Below are positions 38,814-47,674 of a stretch of 64,000 bases of DNA, piece by piece. The notes beneath the pieces are model-generated. The model saw only the letters and a list, made by a program, of their open reading frames with translations, made no database searches and was not told the DNA's origin. The first letter of the stretch is position 1; the number at the start of each line of letters is the position of its first letter. Source of the DNA: an uncultured Ruminococcus sp. (GTDB lineage: Bacteria; Bacillota; Clostridia; Oscillospirales; Ruminococcaceae); contig CASEUJ010000002.1 in NCBI GenBank assembly GCA_949291125.1, forward strand, positions 62,001 to 126,000, written 5' to 3'. The position numbers were made by a program, and so were the translations under genes.

Positions 38814-40019
38814 TTACGCCTCTGTTTCATCTGTAATTGCCTGCACCTTTACGGTTGCTGTTCCCTGAGAAAACCGGATTATCAGGGTGTCGTCCACACT
38901 AAGCTGTGCTGCATATCGTATCAGATCATCACCACGATAGACCAGCGCATAGCCGCGCCCCAAAATCGTCAAAGGGCTGAGCATTTCGAGTCGTGCTGCC
39001 TGTTGGCGCAGTAAGATTTCACGGCTTTCGATTAATTTCCTGCCGCATCGATGAAGCCGTTGTATCAAGGTTTGCAGTTGATTATGCGCCAGAATTTGCT
39101 GATGCATGGGCGATTGCATCCGCAGCCGATCGGAAAATCGTCGGAGTGTTTGCTCATGTTGTACAATATGCTGATGAATTGTCATTTCCATGCGTTTTTG
39201 AAGTGCAGCTATTTGTTGCATGATCTGATGCATATCCGGAACAGCCAGTTCCGCCGCAGCAGATGGTGTCGGTGCACGCAGATCAGCCGCAGCATCCGCA
39301 AGCGTCCAGTCCGTTTCATGACCGACCGCGGAAACAATCGGGATGTTACAATGATAGATCGCCATAACGACCTGTTCGGTATTAAACGCTTGCAGGTCTT
39401 CCGCACCGCCGCCACCTCGCCCGACAATCAGGACGTCGCATCCGCCTTTTTCCGCTGCGAGAATCGCGTGTGCCACGGATTCTGGCGCAGCAACTCCTTG
39501 TACTTGTGCCGGATAGACCAGAATCGTACCGATCGGATAGCGTCGACCAATGACATTCTTGATATCTTGCAGCGCCGCACCGGAATCCGATGTGATAACA
39601 CCAATTTTTTTCGGCATAAATGGAAGTGGACGCTTTGCGAATGCGTCAAAGACACCAAGCGCTGAAAGCTTTTTCTTGAGCGCTTCAAACGCCATTGCCT
39701 GCATACCAGCACCATCTGGCTGGAGATCCGTCACATATAGTTGGAATGTGCCTTCTTTTTCATAGAGACAGGCTGAAGCTGCTGCAATAACTGCCATACC
39801 ATCTTCAGGAAGAAAACGAAGACGTTGCGCCTGTGTTCGGAACATCACAGCTTTTACGCCGCTTTCGGCATCACGCAACGTAAAGTAACAATGTCCTGAC
39901 CGAAAATTTCGAGTAAAACTACAAATCTCGCCACGCACCAATATCCCCTGCACAGTGTGGTCTTCTTTTATCCGAAATCCCACATAGCGATTGAGTTGTG
40001 TCACACTTAAAATTGCCAT
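38814..40019 (-). CDS. xseA: Exodeoxyribonuclease VII large subunit
   Basis: A 401-residue nuclease subunit with an N-terminal OB fold (VTQLNRYVGFRIKEDHTVQG, VRGEICSF) and a catalytic domain with GVITSDSGAALQDI, RGGGGAEDLQAFN and AVGHETDWTLADAAAD. It degrades single-stranded DNA. It overlaps the preceding gene by 13 bp and is followed by xseB. Confidence 0.95.
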   Translation of the reverse strand: MAILSVTQLNRYVGFRIKEDHTVQGILVRGEICSFTRNFRSGHCYFTLRDAESGVKAVMFRTQAQRLRFLPEDGMAVIAAASACLYEKEGTFQLYVTDLQPDGAGMQAMAFEALKKKLSALGVFDAFAKRPLPFMPKKIGVITSDSGAALQDIKNVIGRRYPIGTILVYPAQVQGVAAPESVAHAILAAEKGGCDVLIVGRGGGGAEDLQAFNTEQVVMAIYHCNIPIVSAVGHETDWTLADAAADLRAPTPSAAAELAVPDMHQIMQQIAALQKRMEMTIHQHIVQHEQTLRRFSDRLRMQSPMHQQILAHNQLQTLIQRLHRCGRKLIESREILLRQQAARLEMLSPLTILGRGYALVYRGDDLIRYAAQLSVDDTLIIRFSQGTATVKVQAITDETEA

Positions 40020-40963
40020 TTCTGTTTTCCCCCATGCTGCAACGCCGCATATACCGCCACACCGGCTGCGTTATCTGCTGAAAATGCTGGTTCTGAAAAC
40101 CAACAAGTTATATGTTCTGTGAGATATGGCCGGATCAGTTGATTTGACATTACGCCTCCTGCCAGAAGCACCGGAAGATCGCCATATTCGTTTTGTGCCC
40201 TTTCGACCATTCCAATAATCGTTGCTGCGACCATCATCAGGCAATACTTTGCAATATCTTCCGGCGGTTCTTTTTTTTGAAGCATTGCCGAACATTGATT
40301 TTCCAGTCCGGAAAGACAGCAATTCATGCCGCGAATCACTGGGCGCAGTTTAAAATTACGTGAGCTCTTTTGCGCAAGCTGTTCCAATGCGATGCCGCAT
40401 GGAAATGTAAGCCCTAGCATCAGCCCCACACGGTCGATTGCCTGTCCAGCTTTCAGATCAAGCGATGTGCCACACATTGTAATGCGCATTCCCTGTGTGT
40501 CATCCGGTGTGCAATACAACAAATCAGTTGTCCCACCGCTCACATGAAACGCCAGAAACGGTGTATGACGTGCGGCAAGTCGATCTGCACTATAAAGTGC
40601 TGCCAGAACATGTCCCATTTGATGCGAGGTTGTATAAAGCGGCAGACCATTGATTGCAGCAATCGTACGTGCTGCTGTATGTCCTACAAGGAAACACGGC
40701 ATGTATGATCCCTTCGTACTGCGCGGACGCGTCGAAACGCCAATGGCACATAACTGATTCTGTTGAAGAAGCGGTGAAAGATTCTCGATCAGTCCGGGTA
40801 ATTGTCGTGTATGGTGAAAAACTGCATCGCTTTGGCGAAGTCCGACTGAACCGGCTTTTACTGGCAAAAGTTGTTTTTGCTGCCAGATCTCTCCTGTATC
40901 CAGATTGAGAAGAGAAGCAGAAGTGGTATAATTACTAGTGTCAAGCCCCAGAATCAGCGCCAT
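40007..40963 (-). CDS. TsaD/Kae1-family paralogue (peptidase M22-like)
   Basis: A 318-residue ASKHA-fold protein. It begins LILGLDTSNYTTSASL and keeps the metal-binding motif HQMGH (TsaD: HxEGH), HVSGGTTDLL, GGVMSNQLI and SADNAAG. TsaD itself makes the t6A modification of tRNA, but this shorter protein lies in the xseA-nusB slot where many clostridia have a second TsaD-like gene of unknown role. I therefore do not call it tsaD. Confidence 0.75.
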   Translation of the reverse strand: MALILGLDTSNYTTSASLLNLDTGEIWQQKQLLPVKAGSVGLRQSDAVFHHTRQLPGLIENLSPLLQQNQLCAIGVSTRPRSTKGSYMPCFLVGHTAARTIAAINGLPLYTTSHQMGHVLAALYSADRLAARHTPFLAFHVSGGTTDLLYCTPDDTQGMRITMCGTSLDLKAGQAIDRVGLMLGLTFPCGIALEQLAQKSSRNFKLRPVIRGMNCCLSGLENQCSAMLQKKEPPEDIAKYCLMMVAATIIGMVERAQNEYGDLPVLLAGGVMSNQLIRPYLTEHITCWFSEPAFSADNAAGVAVYAALQHGGKQKWQF

Positions 40964-41408
40964 GATCGTTTTTCTCCTCTTCGGTGTTCAGCAAATTCTG
41001 CTTTGATACTGCATTGCGTGCGTATGTACCCAAAACACCGTTAATAAATGCTGTATCCTCTGCATAAGCATATGCCTGGGAAAGTGCGACTGCCTCACTG
41101 ATTACCACATTTATCGGAGTTTTCGGCGTATAACGCAACTCATAGAGTGCAAGGCGCAAAATCGTGCGATTGACAGCAGCCACACGACTCAGGCTGCGCT
41201 TTTCACTATATTTGGCAATGATCTCATCAAGTTCTTCTCGATGATTCAATACGCCGGTGACAAATGCCGCAACTTCATCTGTAACATGCAGCCCAATCAT
41301 CTCTTCTGTCAGAGCATAGAGAAACTCTGTCGACTGTGCCTCTTCGTTGCGCAGCATAGCTTCAAAGAGCAGAATGAACGCATACTCTCGGGTTTCGTGT
41401 CTTGTCAT
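40941..41408 (-). CDS. nusB: Transcription antitermination factor NusB
   Basis: A 155-residue helical protein that binds boxA RNA with S10 and prevents early termination of rRNA transcripts. NusB marks are REYAFILLFEAML at the start, AVNRTILRLALYEL and AYAEDTAFINGVLG. GGAGG lies 6 bp before the chosen ATG. It is the first gene of the eleven-gene operon running to recQ. A terminator hairpin stands between its predicted promoter and its start. Confidence 0.93.
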   Translation of the reverse strand: MTRHETREYAFILLFEAMLRNEEAQSTEFLYALTEEMIGLHVTDEVAAFVTGVLNHREELDEIIAKYSEKRSLSRVAAVNRTILRLALYELRYTPKTPINVVISEAVALSQAYAYAEDTAFINGVLGTYARNAVSKQNLLNTEEEKNDHGADSGA

Positions 41409-41720
41409 AATAACCTCCAACATTTTTCAATCACAACACAGTGTTCCGAAAAACTGCGGTGCAAAAAGAAAAGCTGCTGTATCGGATCATTCAGCAGCTT
41501 TGTGCATATTGCGCTTTCATCTGCAAAGAATTACCCTGTATACAGAAGAAGGAAAGCGCTCTTTTTGTACCGGCAAGATCTGTGCCGCCTTTCAAAGATC
41601 CTATCTCTTATTATAACAGAAAAAATCATTTGATACAACAGGTTTCGCATAAAATTTCGAATATTTTTAAAAAAGTATTGTTTCTAAATTGATTGCTGAA
41701 AAAAACTAGACGACAGGTTC
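41409..41720 (-). promoter_or_regulatory. spoIIIAH-nusB intergenic region: promoter and terminator hairpin
   Basis: On the minus strand a promoter at 41610-41638 (TTGTAT, 17 bp, TATAAT) would give a ~195-nt nusB leader. In it GCGCTTTC (about 41556) pairs with GAAAGCGC (about 41510), and at 41463-41501 a 10-bp stem (AAAGCTGCTG and complement) with a 12-nt loop is followed by TCTTTTT. The hairpin could end the spoIIIA transcript, attenuate nusB, or both. Confidence 0.6.
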
Positions 41721-42374
41721 TTAATTTACTTCATAAATACGGATATTTTCTGCGGCAACTGAAACTTCGCCCAAGATTACATCTTTAATTGCAGCAGCTT
41801 GCGCACTGTCAAGACCTTCCGACTGTACTACAACTTTTGCACTTTCGCTGTCAAGATAGACGATACAATCGGAATAACCCATCGCTTTAATGAGCGATTC
41901 TATGGTAGCTTCACTTTCAATGAGCTTAGAGGTTTCGACTGCAGCAATTGCGTCTGTCACAAGTTCATCTTCCGTCCGATCGCCTCCCCCCAAGATCGAC
42001 TGAAGCGTTGCAACGCTTTCATCCCTGCTTGCTGTACGCTCAAGCCTTGCCTGTGCAAAATAATCCGCGGCATTTTCAGCCGATGCAACATCGGCTGCCA
42101 CATCTTCAGCTGTGATCTCAGCAGAATCCGAGACAACCGTGGTTCTGGGGGCTGCATCATCAGAGGTGCTTTCTTCCACTTTTTCTGAATTGGCATCTGC
42201 TTGCGCATTGACAAAAGCGGTATCGCCATATGTGATTTCATCTGGTTGTGTTTGTGCCGTTTCTAGTTCTGTACTGGACATGGTATAATTGACATAAACC
42301 GCGATAGCCAGCATCAGCGTTAGACAAGAGAGAATGATTTGTTTTTTCCCGATAATAACAGATAGTTTTTTCAT
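41721..42374 (-). CDS. spoIIIAH: Stage III sporulation protein AH
   Basis: A 217-residue protein with one N-terminal membrane anchor (IILSCLTLMLAIAVYVNY) and an acidic extracytoplasmic region ending in a ring-building motif domain (VYLDSESAKVVVQSEGL, AAAIKDVI). In Bacillus it spans to SpoIIQ in the forespore to form the feeding channel. It is the last gene of the spoIIIA operon, with spoIIIAG 76 bp upstream. Confidence 0.9.
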   Translation of the reverse strand: MKKLSVIIGKKQIILSCLTLMLAIAVYVNYTMSSTELETAQTQPDEITYGDTAFVNAQADANSEKVEESTSDDAAPRTTVVSDSAEITAEDVAADVASAENAADYFAQARLERTASRDESVATLQSILGGGDRTEDELVTDAIAAVETSKLIESEATIESLIKAMGYSDCIVYLDSESAKVVVQSEGLDSAQAAAIKDVILGEVSVAAENIRIYEVN

Positions 42375-42450
42375 AAACAGTCAATTCCTTTCTTATTTAC
42401 CCGGATTTCAAAATAGGGTTATGTGTTCTGCATGGTTACATCTCGATGCA

Positions 42451-42993
42451 TCATGATGCCGATGGAACAATGCAGATGCGGTTTGCTGAAATACCAAGCA
42501 AAGCCTGTACAGCATTGGTGACATGTTCTTTGACAATATTGCTAGATGCGCCTTCACAGACCACGATCACACCGCTGATCTGTGGCTCCATCACTTGCTG
42601 CGTCAGTGCATATTCGCCGTCGCTGTCTGACAGCAGAACCACATCTTGTTTTTCCTGCGTATGCATATCCTGTGTATCGATTTCTTGATTTTGAACATAG
42701 ATGTACTGTGCACCAGCATCAGCACGAACCATGACCTGGCAATTGCCAACACCATCGATTTGCATCAGAACATCAGAAAGCTGATGTTCCATTTCATTGC
42801 AATATTGCGCAAGTATAGCAGAAGTATCTTCCTGCGCTTGAGCAATGGATTCTTCTGGCTCAGCCTTATCGTTCGGAAAAAAACCGGACAACAGGATTAG
42901 ACCAAGACCTGCCACACCGATGATCACCACAAGACGCACGCCGCGTTCACCGCGCAGATTATGGCGCAGCTGTTTAAGAAACGTCTTCCACAT
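42451..42993 (-). CDS. spoIIIAG: Stage III sporulation protein AG
   Basis: A 180-residue single-pass protein (LVVIIGVAGLGLILLSGFF near the N-terminus) with a ring-building-motif domain (GVIVVCEGASSNIVKEHVTNA). It forms the large ring of the mother-cell side of the SpoIIIA-SpoIIQ channel. It overlaps spoIIIAF by 20 bp. Confidence 0.88.
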   Translation of the reverse strand: MWKTFLKQLRHNLRGERGVRLVVIIGVAGLGLILLSGFFPNDKAEPEESIAQAQEDTSAILAQYCNEMEHQLSDVLMQIDGVGNCQVMVRADAGAQYIYVQNQEIDTQDMHTQEKQDVVLLSDSDGEYALTQQVMEPQISGVIVVCEGASSNIVKEHVTNAVQALLGISANRICIVPSAS

Positions 42994-43432
42994 GAAGTAT
43001 CACCTCTTCTCCCAGACATTGTTGTATCAGCATTTGTGCGGCAGGGGGATCTGTACACCATACGGTAACCTGATCTATTTCTATGCGATCATGCTCTGCG
43101 ATATGCATTTGAACCTGTGCTTTTGCCTCCGTAATGCCATTATCCCCGAGATATTCCACCAATGATTGCGCCAGATTCTCCTGCGCATACATCAGTGTCT
43201 GTTGCGAGAGTGTATCATTTAGCTCTGTGGATATGGTCACATCTGTATCCAGATCCCAATGCAGATTGTGTAAGCCGCCTGCTAGAGGCGTCAAAACTGC
43301 CAGCAGAAAAACGGATGCCAGCAAAAATCGCATCTGTCGGTTGAATTTTTCATTCGGACGAAGTGCCTCTAGTATGCCGCTGAGCAGACTCACTACACAT
43401 GTAATCAATACAATACTCCACATGGCTTCCAT
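42974..43432 (-). CDS. spoIIIAF: Stage III sporulation protein AF
   Basis: A 152-residue membrane protein with two N-terminal helices (WSIVLITCVVSLLSGILEAL and FLLASVFLLAVLTPLA) and a small soluble domain. Its position between spoIIIAE and spoIIIAG and its size match SpoIIIAF. Confidence 0.85.
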   Translation of the reverse strand: MEAMWSIVLITCVVSLLSGILEALRPNEKFNRQMRFLLASVFLLAVLTPLAGGLHNLHWDLDTDVTISTELNDTLSQQTLMYAQENLAQSLVEYLGDNGITEAKAQVQMHIAEHDRIEIDQVTVWCTDPPAAQMLIQQCLGEEVILHVEDVS

Positions 43433-43447
43433 TGATGCTGCCTCCAG

Positions 43448-44629
43448 TTAACTGATCGTTCCCTTCCCGATTGTCAGAGCAATTGCGGTAGATACGACAA
43501 ACATGATTCCGAAGCAAATCAGAAGCGCAAATGCAATGGCAAGAGCCTGTTCTGTACCACGCAGCAGACGCAGAAGACGCTTTGTTCCAAATAATTCCGC
43601 CAAGGCTGCGCCGATCGCTACAATGAATCGATAACACAGCAACTCGATCAACGGCGGTAAGAATAACAAACAAAGTGCTACGATTCCCACAACACCTGTG
43701 GCACTGCGCAGGATTTGCAGACTCCCACGGACTGTGGTATAGGCGTCGGAAACAGCACCTCCGACAACAGGAACAAAATTTGAGATCACATATTTTGTTG
43801 TTCGCGTTGCAGCAGTATCAACACTGCCGCTGATCCAGTTCTGCATCGAGAGCACGCCCAGAAATATAGACATCAACAGTCCTAACGTCCAGGTTGTCAC
43901 TTTTTTGGACAACGTCAGAAGTCCACTTACTGATACAGAAGGACTTGCTGCATCAACAATGGCTAAGGCAAAGCTCATTGTGCAAAGCGGCAATAAGACA
44001 TGGCTAATCAGTTGAATAATTCCATCAGAAAGCGCGATTACAGCTGTCTGATAACAGATCGCACTTCCGGCAGTACCGCCAGCAGCCAGAATTGCAGAAA
44101 AAACCGGTACAAATGCCAGCATGAATTCAGCACCTTGTGTCAGTGTCTGGCTGACAGTTTCAAAACATTGACATAAAGGATCAGCTAATACTGCGACACC
44201 GGCAAGTGTGCAGATGTATTCAAACACCTGCATAACTGGATCATTCTGGCAACGTACATGAATACTTTGAAGCAGTGCTGCAAAGAATATCACCATTACA
44301 ATGGCGGCAAGCATCCGGAATGGACGTGATGCCTGTTCTGTTAGATAGTTACTGAAAACCTCCCACACCGACGACATAGTAAAGTTATCGCCGATCGATG
44401 CCGGATTAGACAAATCTAATCCCAATTGGTCTAGTACTGACTGAATATCCCAGCTGAGAGTGTTTGTCAAATCCTGTGCTCCGCTCTGTTCAGCAAGATT
44501 TGCGTCAAAAGTGTTTTCTGCTGCAGATACTGGCATGATACAGGTGCTTGTGATTGCATACCAAAAAACAATGAAAAACACTGGTAATCGGTATATCTGC
44601 CGCAAACCCTGTCTTTGAAACGGTTTCAT
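43448..44629 (-). CDS. spoIIIAE: Stage III sporulation protein AE
   Basis: A 393-residue polytopic protein with a cleavable-looking signal segment (FFIVFWYAITSTCIMPVSA), a short extracellular stretch, then seven or so helices. It is thought to be the pore-like component of the SpoIIIA complex. GGAGG precedes the ATG, which overlaps the end of spoIIIAD (ATGA). The open frame extends further upstream, but that part is antisense-free overlap with spoIIIAD and lacks a ribosome site. Confidence 0.9.
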   Translation of the reverse strand: MKPFQRQGLRQIYRLPVFFIVFWYAITSTCIMPVSAAENTFDANLAEQSGAQDLTNTLSWDIQSVLDQLGLDLSNPASIGDNFTMSSVWEVFSNYLTEQASRPFRMLAAIVMVIFFAALLQSIHVRCQNDPVMQVFEYICTLAGVAVLADPLCQCFETVSQTLTQGAEFMLAFVPVFSAILAAGGTAGSAICYQTAVIALSDGIIQLISHVLLPLCTMSFALAIVDAASPSVSVSGLLTLSKKVTTWTLGLLMSIFLGVLSMQNWISGSVDTAATRTTKYVISNFVPVVGGAVSDAYTTVRGSLQILRSATGVVGIVALCLLFLPPLIELLCYRFIVAIGAALAELFGTKRLLRLLRGTEQALAIAFALLICFGIMFVVSTAIALTIGKGTIS

Positions 44630-45018
44630 GATAACACCTCCGTAACTGTTTCTAACAATTCTTGCAACAGCGGTAGCGCAAGCAATACCAGTGACAAGCG
44701 TCCCCAGAGTTCTGCCATCTGTGCCAATGCAGATTCGCCGCAGTCTCGACATAAGTCCCCGGCGATACTGGTGAGATAACTGATGCCAAGTGCCTTCCAC
44801 AGAATTTCTAAATATGCATCCGGCAGACCAGTTTGCGCAAACAGCCGCCCGACGCTGTCTATGACAGGTGATAAGTAAGCGCACATTGCAATGAGAATCG
44901 TGATGCATGCAGCGATCACGCAGAAAATGGCGTGTTCGCGATTGTATTGTTTGAGCAGTGTCGCAAAAATCGCCGCAATAATGCAGACTGCTGCAGTAGT
45001 GGCAGTTTCTCCTATCAT
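44626..45018 (-). CDS. spoIIIAD: Stage III sporulation protein AD
   Basis: A 130-residue membrane protein with four hydrophobic segments (TTAAVCIIAAIFATLLKQY at the start). Size and position between AC and AE fit SpoIIIAD. It overlaps both neighbours by 4 bp. Confidence 0.88.
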   Translation of the reverse strand: MIGETATTAAVCIIAAIFATLLKQYNREHAIFCVIAACITILIAMCAYLSPVIDSVGRLFAQTGLPDAYLEILWKALGISYLTSIAGDLCRDCGESALAQMAELWGRLSLVLLALPLLQELLETVTEVLS

Positions 45019-45209
45019 AACCCAAACACCGTTTTGATGCGTTCAAAAAGCGAACCGATCTGATCAACCAGCAGCATCAGCACAACAACAAGTCCTGCAA
45101 GTGTAGTCAGCATAGCTTGCTCTTCCCGCTCAGCACGCTTCAGCACCAAATTTAGTACTGCCACAATAATGCCGGTTCCGGCAATTTTGAAAATCAAGTC
45201 AATATCCAT
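45015..45209 (-). CDS. spoIIIAC: Stage III sporulation protein AC
   Basis: A 64-residue two-helix membrane protein (MDIDLIFKIAGTGIIVAVLN, then LAGLVVVLMLLVDQIGSLF) that matches SpoIIIAC. I start at the internal ATG spaced from AAAGGATG; an earlier ATG would add seven residues. Confidence 0.88.
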   Translation of the reverse strand: MDIDLIFKIAGTGIIVAVLNLVLKRAEREEQAMLTTLAGLVVVLMLLVDQIGSLFERIKTVFGL

Positions 45210-45252
45210 GATTGCATCACATCCTTTCACAAAACATCTTGCAAATCACACC

Positions 45253-45759
45253 TTAACATAACAGGACAGCTGCCATCATACCGCCAAGCAAACCCATACT
45301 AAGGTATAGCCGTTGTTTTTTCAGATATTGCTGCGAATGGATATGCAGGCAGGATTCAAGCCGGTCACGATACTGGGCAAGTGTCTGGGCTTGTCCAAGG
45401 AGATCGCTTGTACCAAGTTCATCCCCAAGCGGCAAGAGGATCTCCTTTGCACATTCAGGCACTGCACTATCATGCAATATATTTGTATGCCATGCCTGTG
45501 CCAGCGGTACACCATGTGCCAGATCATGGGCAACAGTATCCAAAAAAGAGAACGAAGCATATGCCGGCTCGCTGCTTAGCTGTTCCAGAAGCTCTTGCAC
45601 CGTGCTTGCCCGAAACTCCATCTGCACTGATAATGCACGCAGAAAATGACAAAGCCGATCCAGCGAAAGCCGCTCTTGTCCGATCCGAAACGCTGCCAAA
45701 ACGCCTGCCAGCAAGCCGCACAATACGATCAGAAAAAATCCGATGAACTTCAACATCAA
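45253..45759 (-). CDS. spoIIIAB: Stage III sporulation protein AB
   Basis: A 168-residue protein with N- and C-terminal hydrophobic helices and a soluble helical middle (LDRLCHFLRALSVQMEF). It resembles type II secretion GspF-like folds, as described for SpoIIIAB. It lies between spoIIIAA and spoIIIAC. Confidence 0.88.
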   Translation of the reverse strand: MMLKFIGFFLIVLCGLLAGVLAAFRIGQERLSLDRLCHFLRALSVQMEFRASTVQELLEQLSSEPAYASFSFLDTVAHDLAHGVPLAQAWHTNILHDSAVPECAKEILLPLGDELGTSDLLGQAQTLAQYRDRLESCLHIHSQQYLKKQRLYLSMGLLGGMMAAVLLC

Positions 45760-45796
45760 TCCTTCCCCCCTTGCTACAAGTTAGATGCAACTTGAT

Positions 45797-46714
45797 TTAT
45801 CTATGAAAAGATCGTAATTGCACAACTTGTCCGAGTTTGACACCACTCAGTTGTGCCATGTATTGAAACACCCCGGCTTCGAACAATGGGCAAAGCGTAT
45901 TTCTCTGTTGCAGTTCTTCCCATGAAGATGCGTGTGCAGAAGCAATGACCGGCACACCGCATCCATGTAGCTGGAGAATCGCTTCAGCATCTGCCTGCGT
46001 ACCAATTTCATCACAAATTAAGACCTCTGGAGTCAAAACTCGAAGTGCCGTCAAAAGACCCTTTGCGCGTGGGAATCCATCCAAGACGTCAGTATGCGAT
46101 CCTACATCATAACGCGGAATACCGCCATCTGCTGCCGCTATTTCGCTGCGCTCATCAATCAGTGAAACACGATATCGATTTCCGATAAGACGACACAGAT
46201 CACGCAACATCGTTGTCTTTCCGGATCCAACAGGGCCAGACACCAACAAACCGCAAGGGATCTGGCGACAAGTCTTATCATAAAGTGTTTGTGCACAACC
46301 AATCACAGCATGCGCTACACGAAAATTCAGGCCACTGATATGGCGTACATTTGTTAGTTCACCATCGCGATAGACGGCTGTTCCGGCAATGCCAACTCGA
46401 TTTCCCCCGGAAATCGTCACAAATCCTTGGCAGATTTCGTGCGTATGTCGATAAATCGAGTACGCGCATATCGCTTGAAAGCATCGCTCCACTTCCATCT
46501 GTGAAACAGAAAGTGCAAGGTTTGCGATATCTGTAAAGCTTCCTTGAGGCGTTAAAAAGTGCTCGACTCCATGGAACATCACACCTACTGGGCGGCCGGT
46601 TCGGAGGCGTATTTCCTGTACTTGATTTTGATTTTGTTGTGAAAGACTTTGTAGTGACAGCTGCACCTTCTGCGGCAGACAAGGTATAATGGCATCGAGC
46701 GGCTTATGTTCCAT
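45797..46714 (-). CDS. spoIIIAA: Stage III sporulation protein AA (ATPase)
   Basis: The 305-residue cytoplasmic ATPase that powers the mother-cell-to-forespore channel. Walker A is SGPVGSGKTTML, followed by SLIDERSEIAA and LICDEIGTQADAEAIL (Walker B). The ATG after GGAGGGG is chosen. It is the first gene of the eight-gene spoIIIA operon; a sigma-E-like promoter lies just upstream. Confidence 0.93.
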   Translation of the reverse strand: MEHKPLDAIIPCLPQKVQLSLQSLSQQNQNQVQEIRLRTGRPVGVMFHGVEHFLTPQGSFTDIANLALSVSQMEVERCFQAICAYSIYRHTHEICQGFVTISGGNRVGIAGTAVYRDGELTNVRHISGLNFRVAHAVIGCAQTLYDKTCRQIPCGLLVSGPVGSGKTTMLRDLCRLIGNRYRVSLIDERSEIAAADGGIPRYDVGSHTDVLDGFPRAKGLLTALRVLTPEVLICDEIGTQADAEAILQLHGCGVPVIASAHASSWEELQQRNTLCPLFEAGVFQYMAQLSGVKLGQVVQLRSFHR

Positions 46715-46745
46715 GCATGACCCCTCCGTATTTGTCTGATGATAA

Positions 46746-46774
46746 AATCTATGTGCCACAAGTTATTATTATTC
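46746..46774 (-). promoter_or_regulatory. Putative sigma-E promoter of spoIIIA
   Basis: On the minus strand GAATAAT, 14-bp spacer, CATAGATT. This resembles the sigma-E pattern (KMATATT-N14-CATACAAT), with six of eight -10 positions matching. The spoIIIA operon is sigma-E controlled in Bacillus subtilis. No sigma-A promoter was seen. Confidence 0.5.
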
Positions 46775-46896
46775 CCATCTGAAATTCAAAAAGAAAAAAA
46801 TTGACCAACAAAAATAATAAAAATGCAGTTTTTGTCATAATAGCAGAGTTCTTAATCTGTAAGACGGTTTTTTTTTTTCGAAAACAAATTTTTTTC

Positions 46897-46925
46897 TTGA
46901 CAATCTTGTTCGCATGTGATATAAT
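46897..46925 (+). promoter_or_regulatory. Consensus promoter of the tRNA-Thr gene
   Basis: TTGACA, 17-bp spacer, TATAAT: perfect sigma-A boxes, 30 bp before the tRNA. Confidence 0.9.
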
Positions 46926-46954
46926 ATATTTTGTCAGCGCAAGACAGTGAAAAT

Positions 46955-47030
<76 letters not shown>

Positions 47031-47036
47031 TGGGAA

Positions 47037-47083
47037 AAGCACGCAGTTTCGGTATAAAATCGGTATTGCGTGCTTCTTTTTAT
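47037..47083 (+). terminator. Intrinsic terminator of tRNA-Thr
   Basis: AAGCACGCA pairs with TGCGTGCTT across a 21-nt loop, followed by CTTTTTATTTT. Confidence 0.8.
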
Positions 47084-47157
47084 TTTCTGAAAAATGCTGC
47101 ACAGGGCACTAAGCCATCAAAAGTGACCTATAAAATATAACAAAATACAGCAAGAAA

Positions 47158-47192
47158 CCGTCACCGGATTTGTTCCAGTGACGGTATTTTTT
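47158..47192 (+). terminator. Second terminator-like hairpin
   Basis: CCGTCAC pairs with GTGACGG (13-nt loop), then A and seven T. It may be the old 3' end of the converging integrase fragment or a backup to the tRNA terminator. Confidence 0.55.
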
Positions 47193-47403
47193 ATACCCTG
47201 GGCACAAGTGCCTGTTTTTGTTTATTTTGCTCCGTGACGAGCTGTATCAATACTTGAAATTGCAGCGGCTCATCCTCTAAAGCTTCCAGCATAGCAGCGG
47301 CTTCTTGTTTGGTGAAAATGTCGATTTCTGGCTTGACGGTTCTCTTCAGCGTCAACTTCACAGCAGATACAGGATTATCCGGCAAAATCCCCAGCAGAAG
47401 CAC
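47191..47403 (-). pseudogene. Fragment of a tyrosine integrase
   Basis: A 70-codon open stretch with ILPDNPVSAVKLTLKR and IFTKQEAAAMLEALEDEPLQ, which match the join between core-binding and catalytic domains of phage/ICE integrases. It ends before the first catalytic Arg and has no N-terminal arm, so it is a relic. It is more GC-rich than the flanking chromosome. Confidence 0.6.
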
Positions 47404-47454
47404 GCCTTTTCTTTTTGTGTGGTGGCTGTCTTGCCATGCGTGGTGTGCCCCTCC

Positions 47455-47674
47455 GTCAAGCGTTCACACCACAGCGAAAGCATTCGGGCTATCGTCCTAC
47501 ACCGTCCGTAAGCTGGCACGCAGCAAGCGCGGTGCAGCGTTTACGGTGAAGATCGGCAGCCGGTACTTGATCAATCAGGCGAAGTTTGCGGCGTTTTTGA
47601 ACTGTGAGCCGCTGAGTGTATCTGCGTACTTGACAAATTTCACAGAACAAGAAAATCACCGAATGCGTCAGTGA
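47455..47674 (+). pseudogene. Excisionase-like (Xis, helix-turn-helix) fragment
   Basis: About 70 codons containing AKAFGLSSYTVRKLARS and FTVKIGSRYLINQAKFAAFLN, the pattern of Tn916-type excisionases. The normal N-terminus is replaced by unrelated sequence. It lies on the opposite strand to the integrase fragment, so the two no longer form the usual xis-int pair. Base composition is clearly GC-richer than the host. Confidence 0.55.

Noticed and set aside
43448-45067. A 539-codon version of spoIIIAE starting at 45067
   Set aside because: The extra part overlaps spoIIIAD in another frame, lacks a ribosome site and is unlike SpoIIIAE; GGAGG directs the start at 44629.
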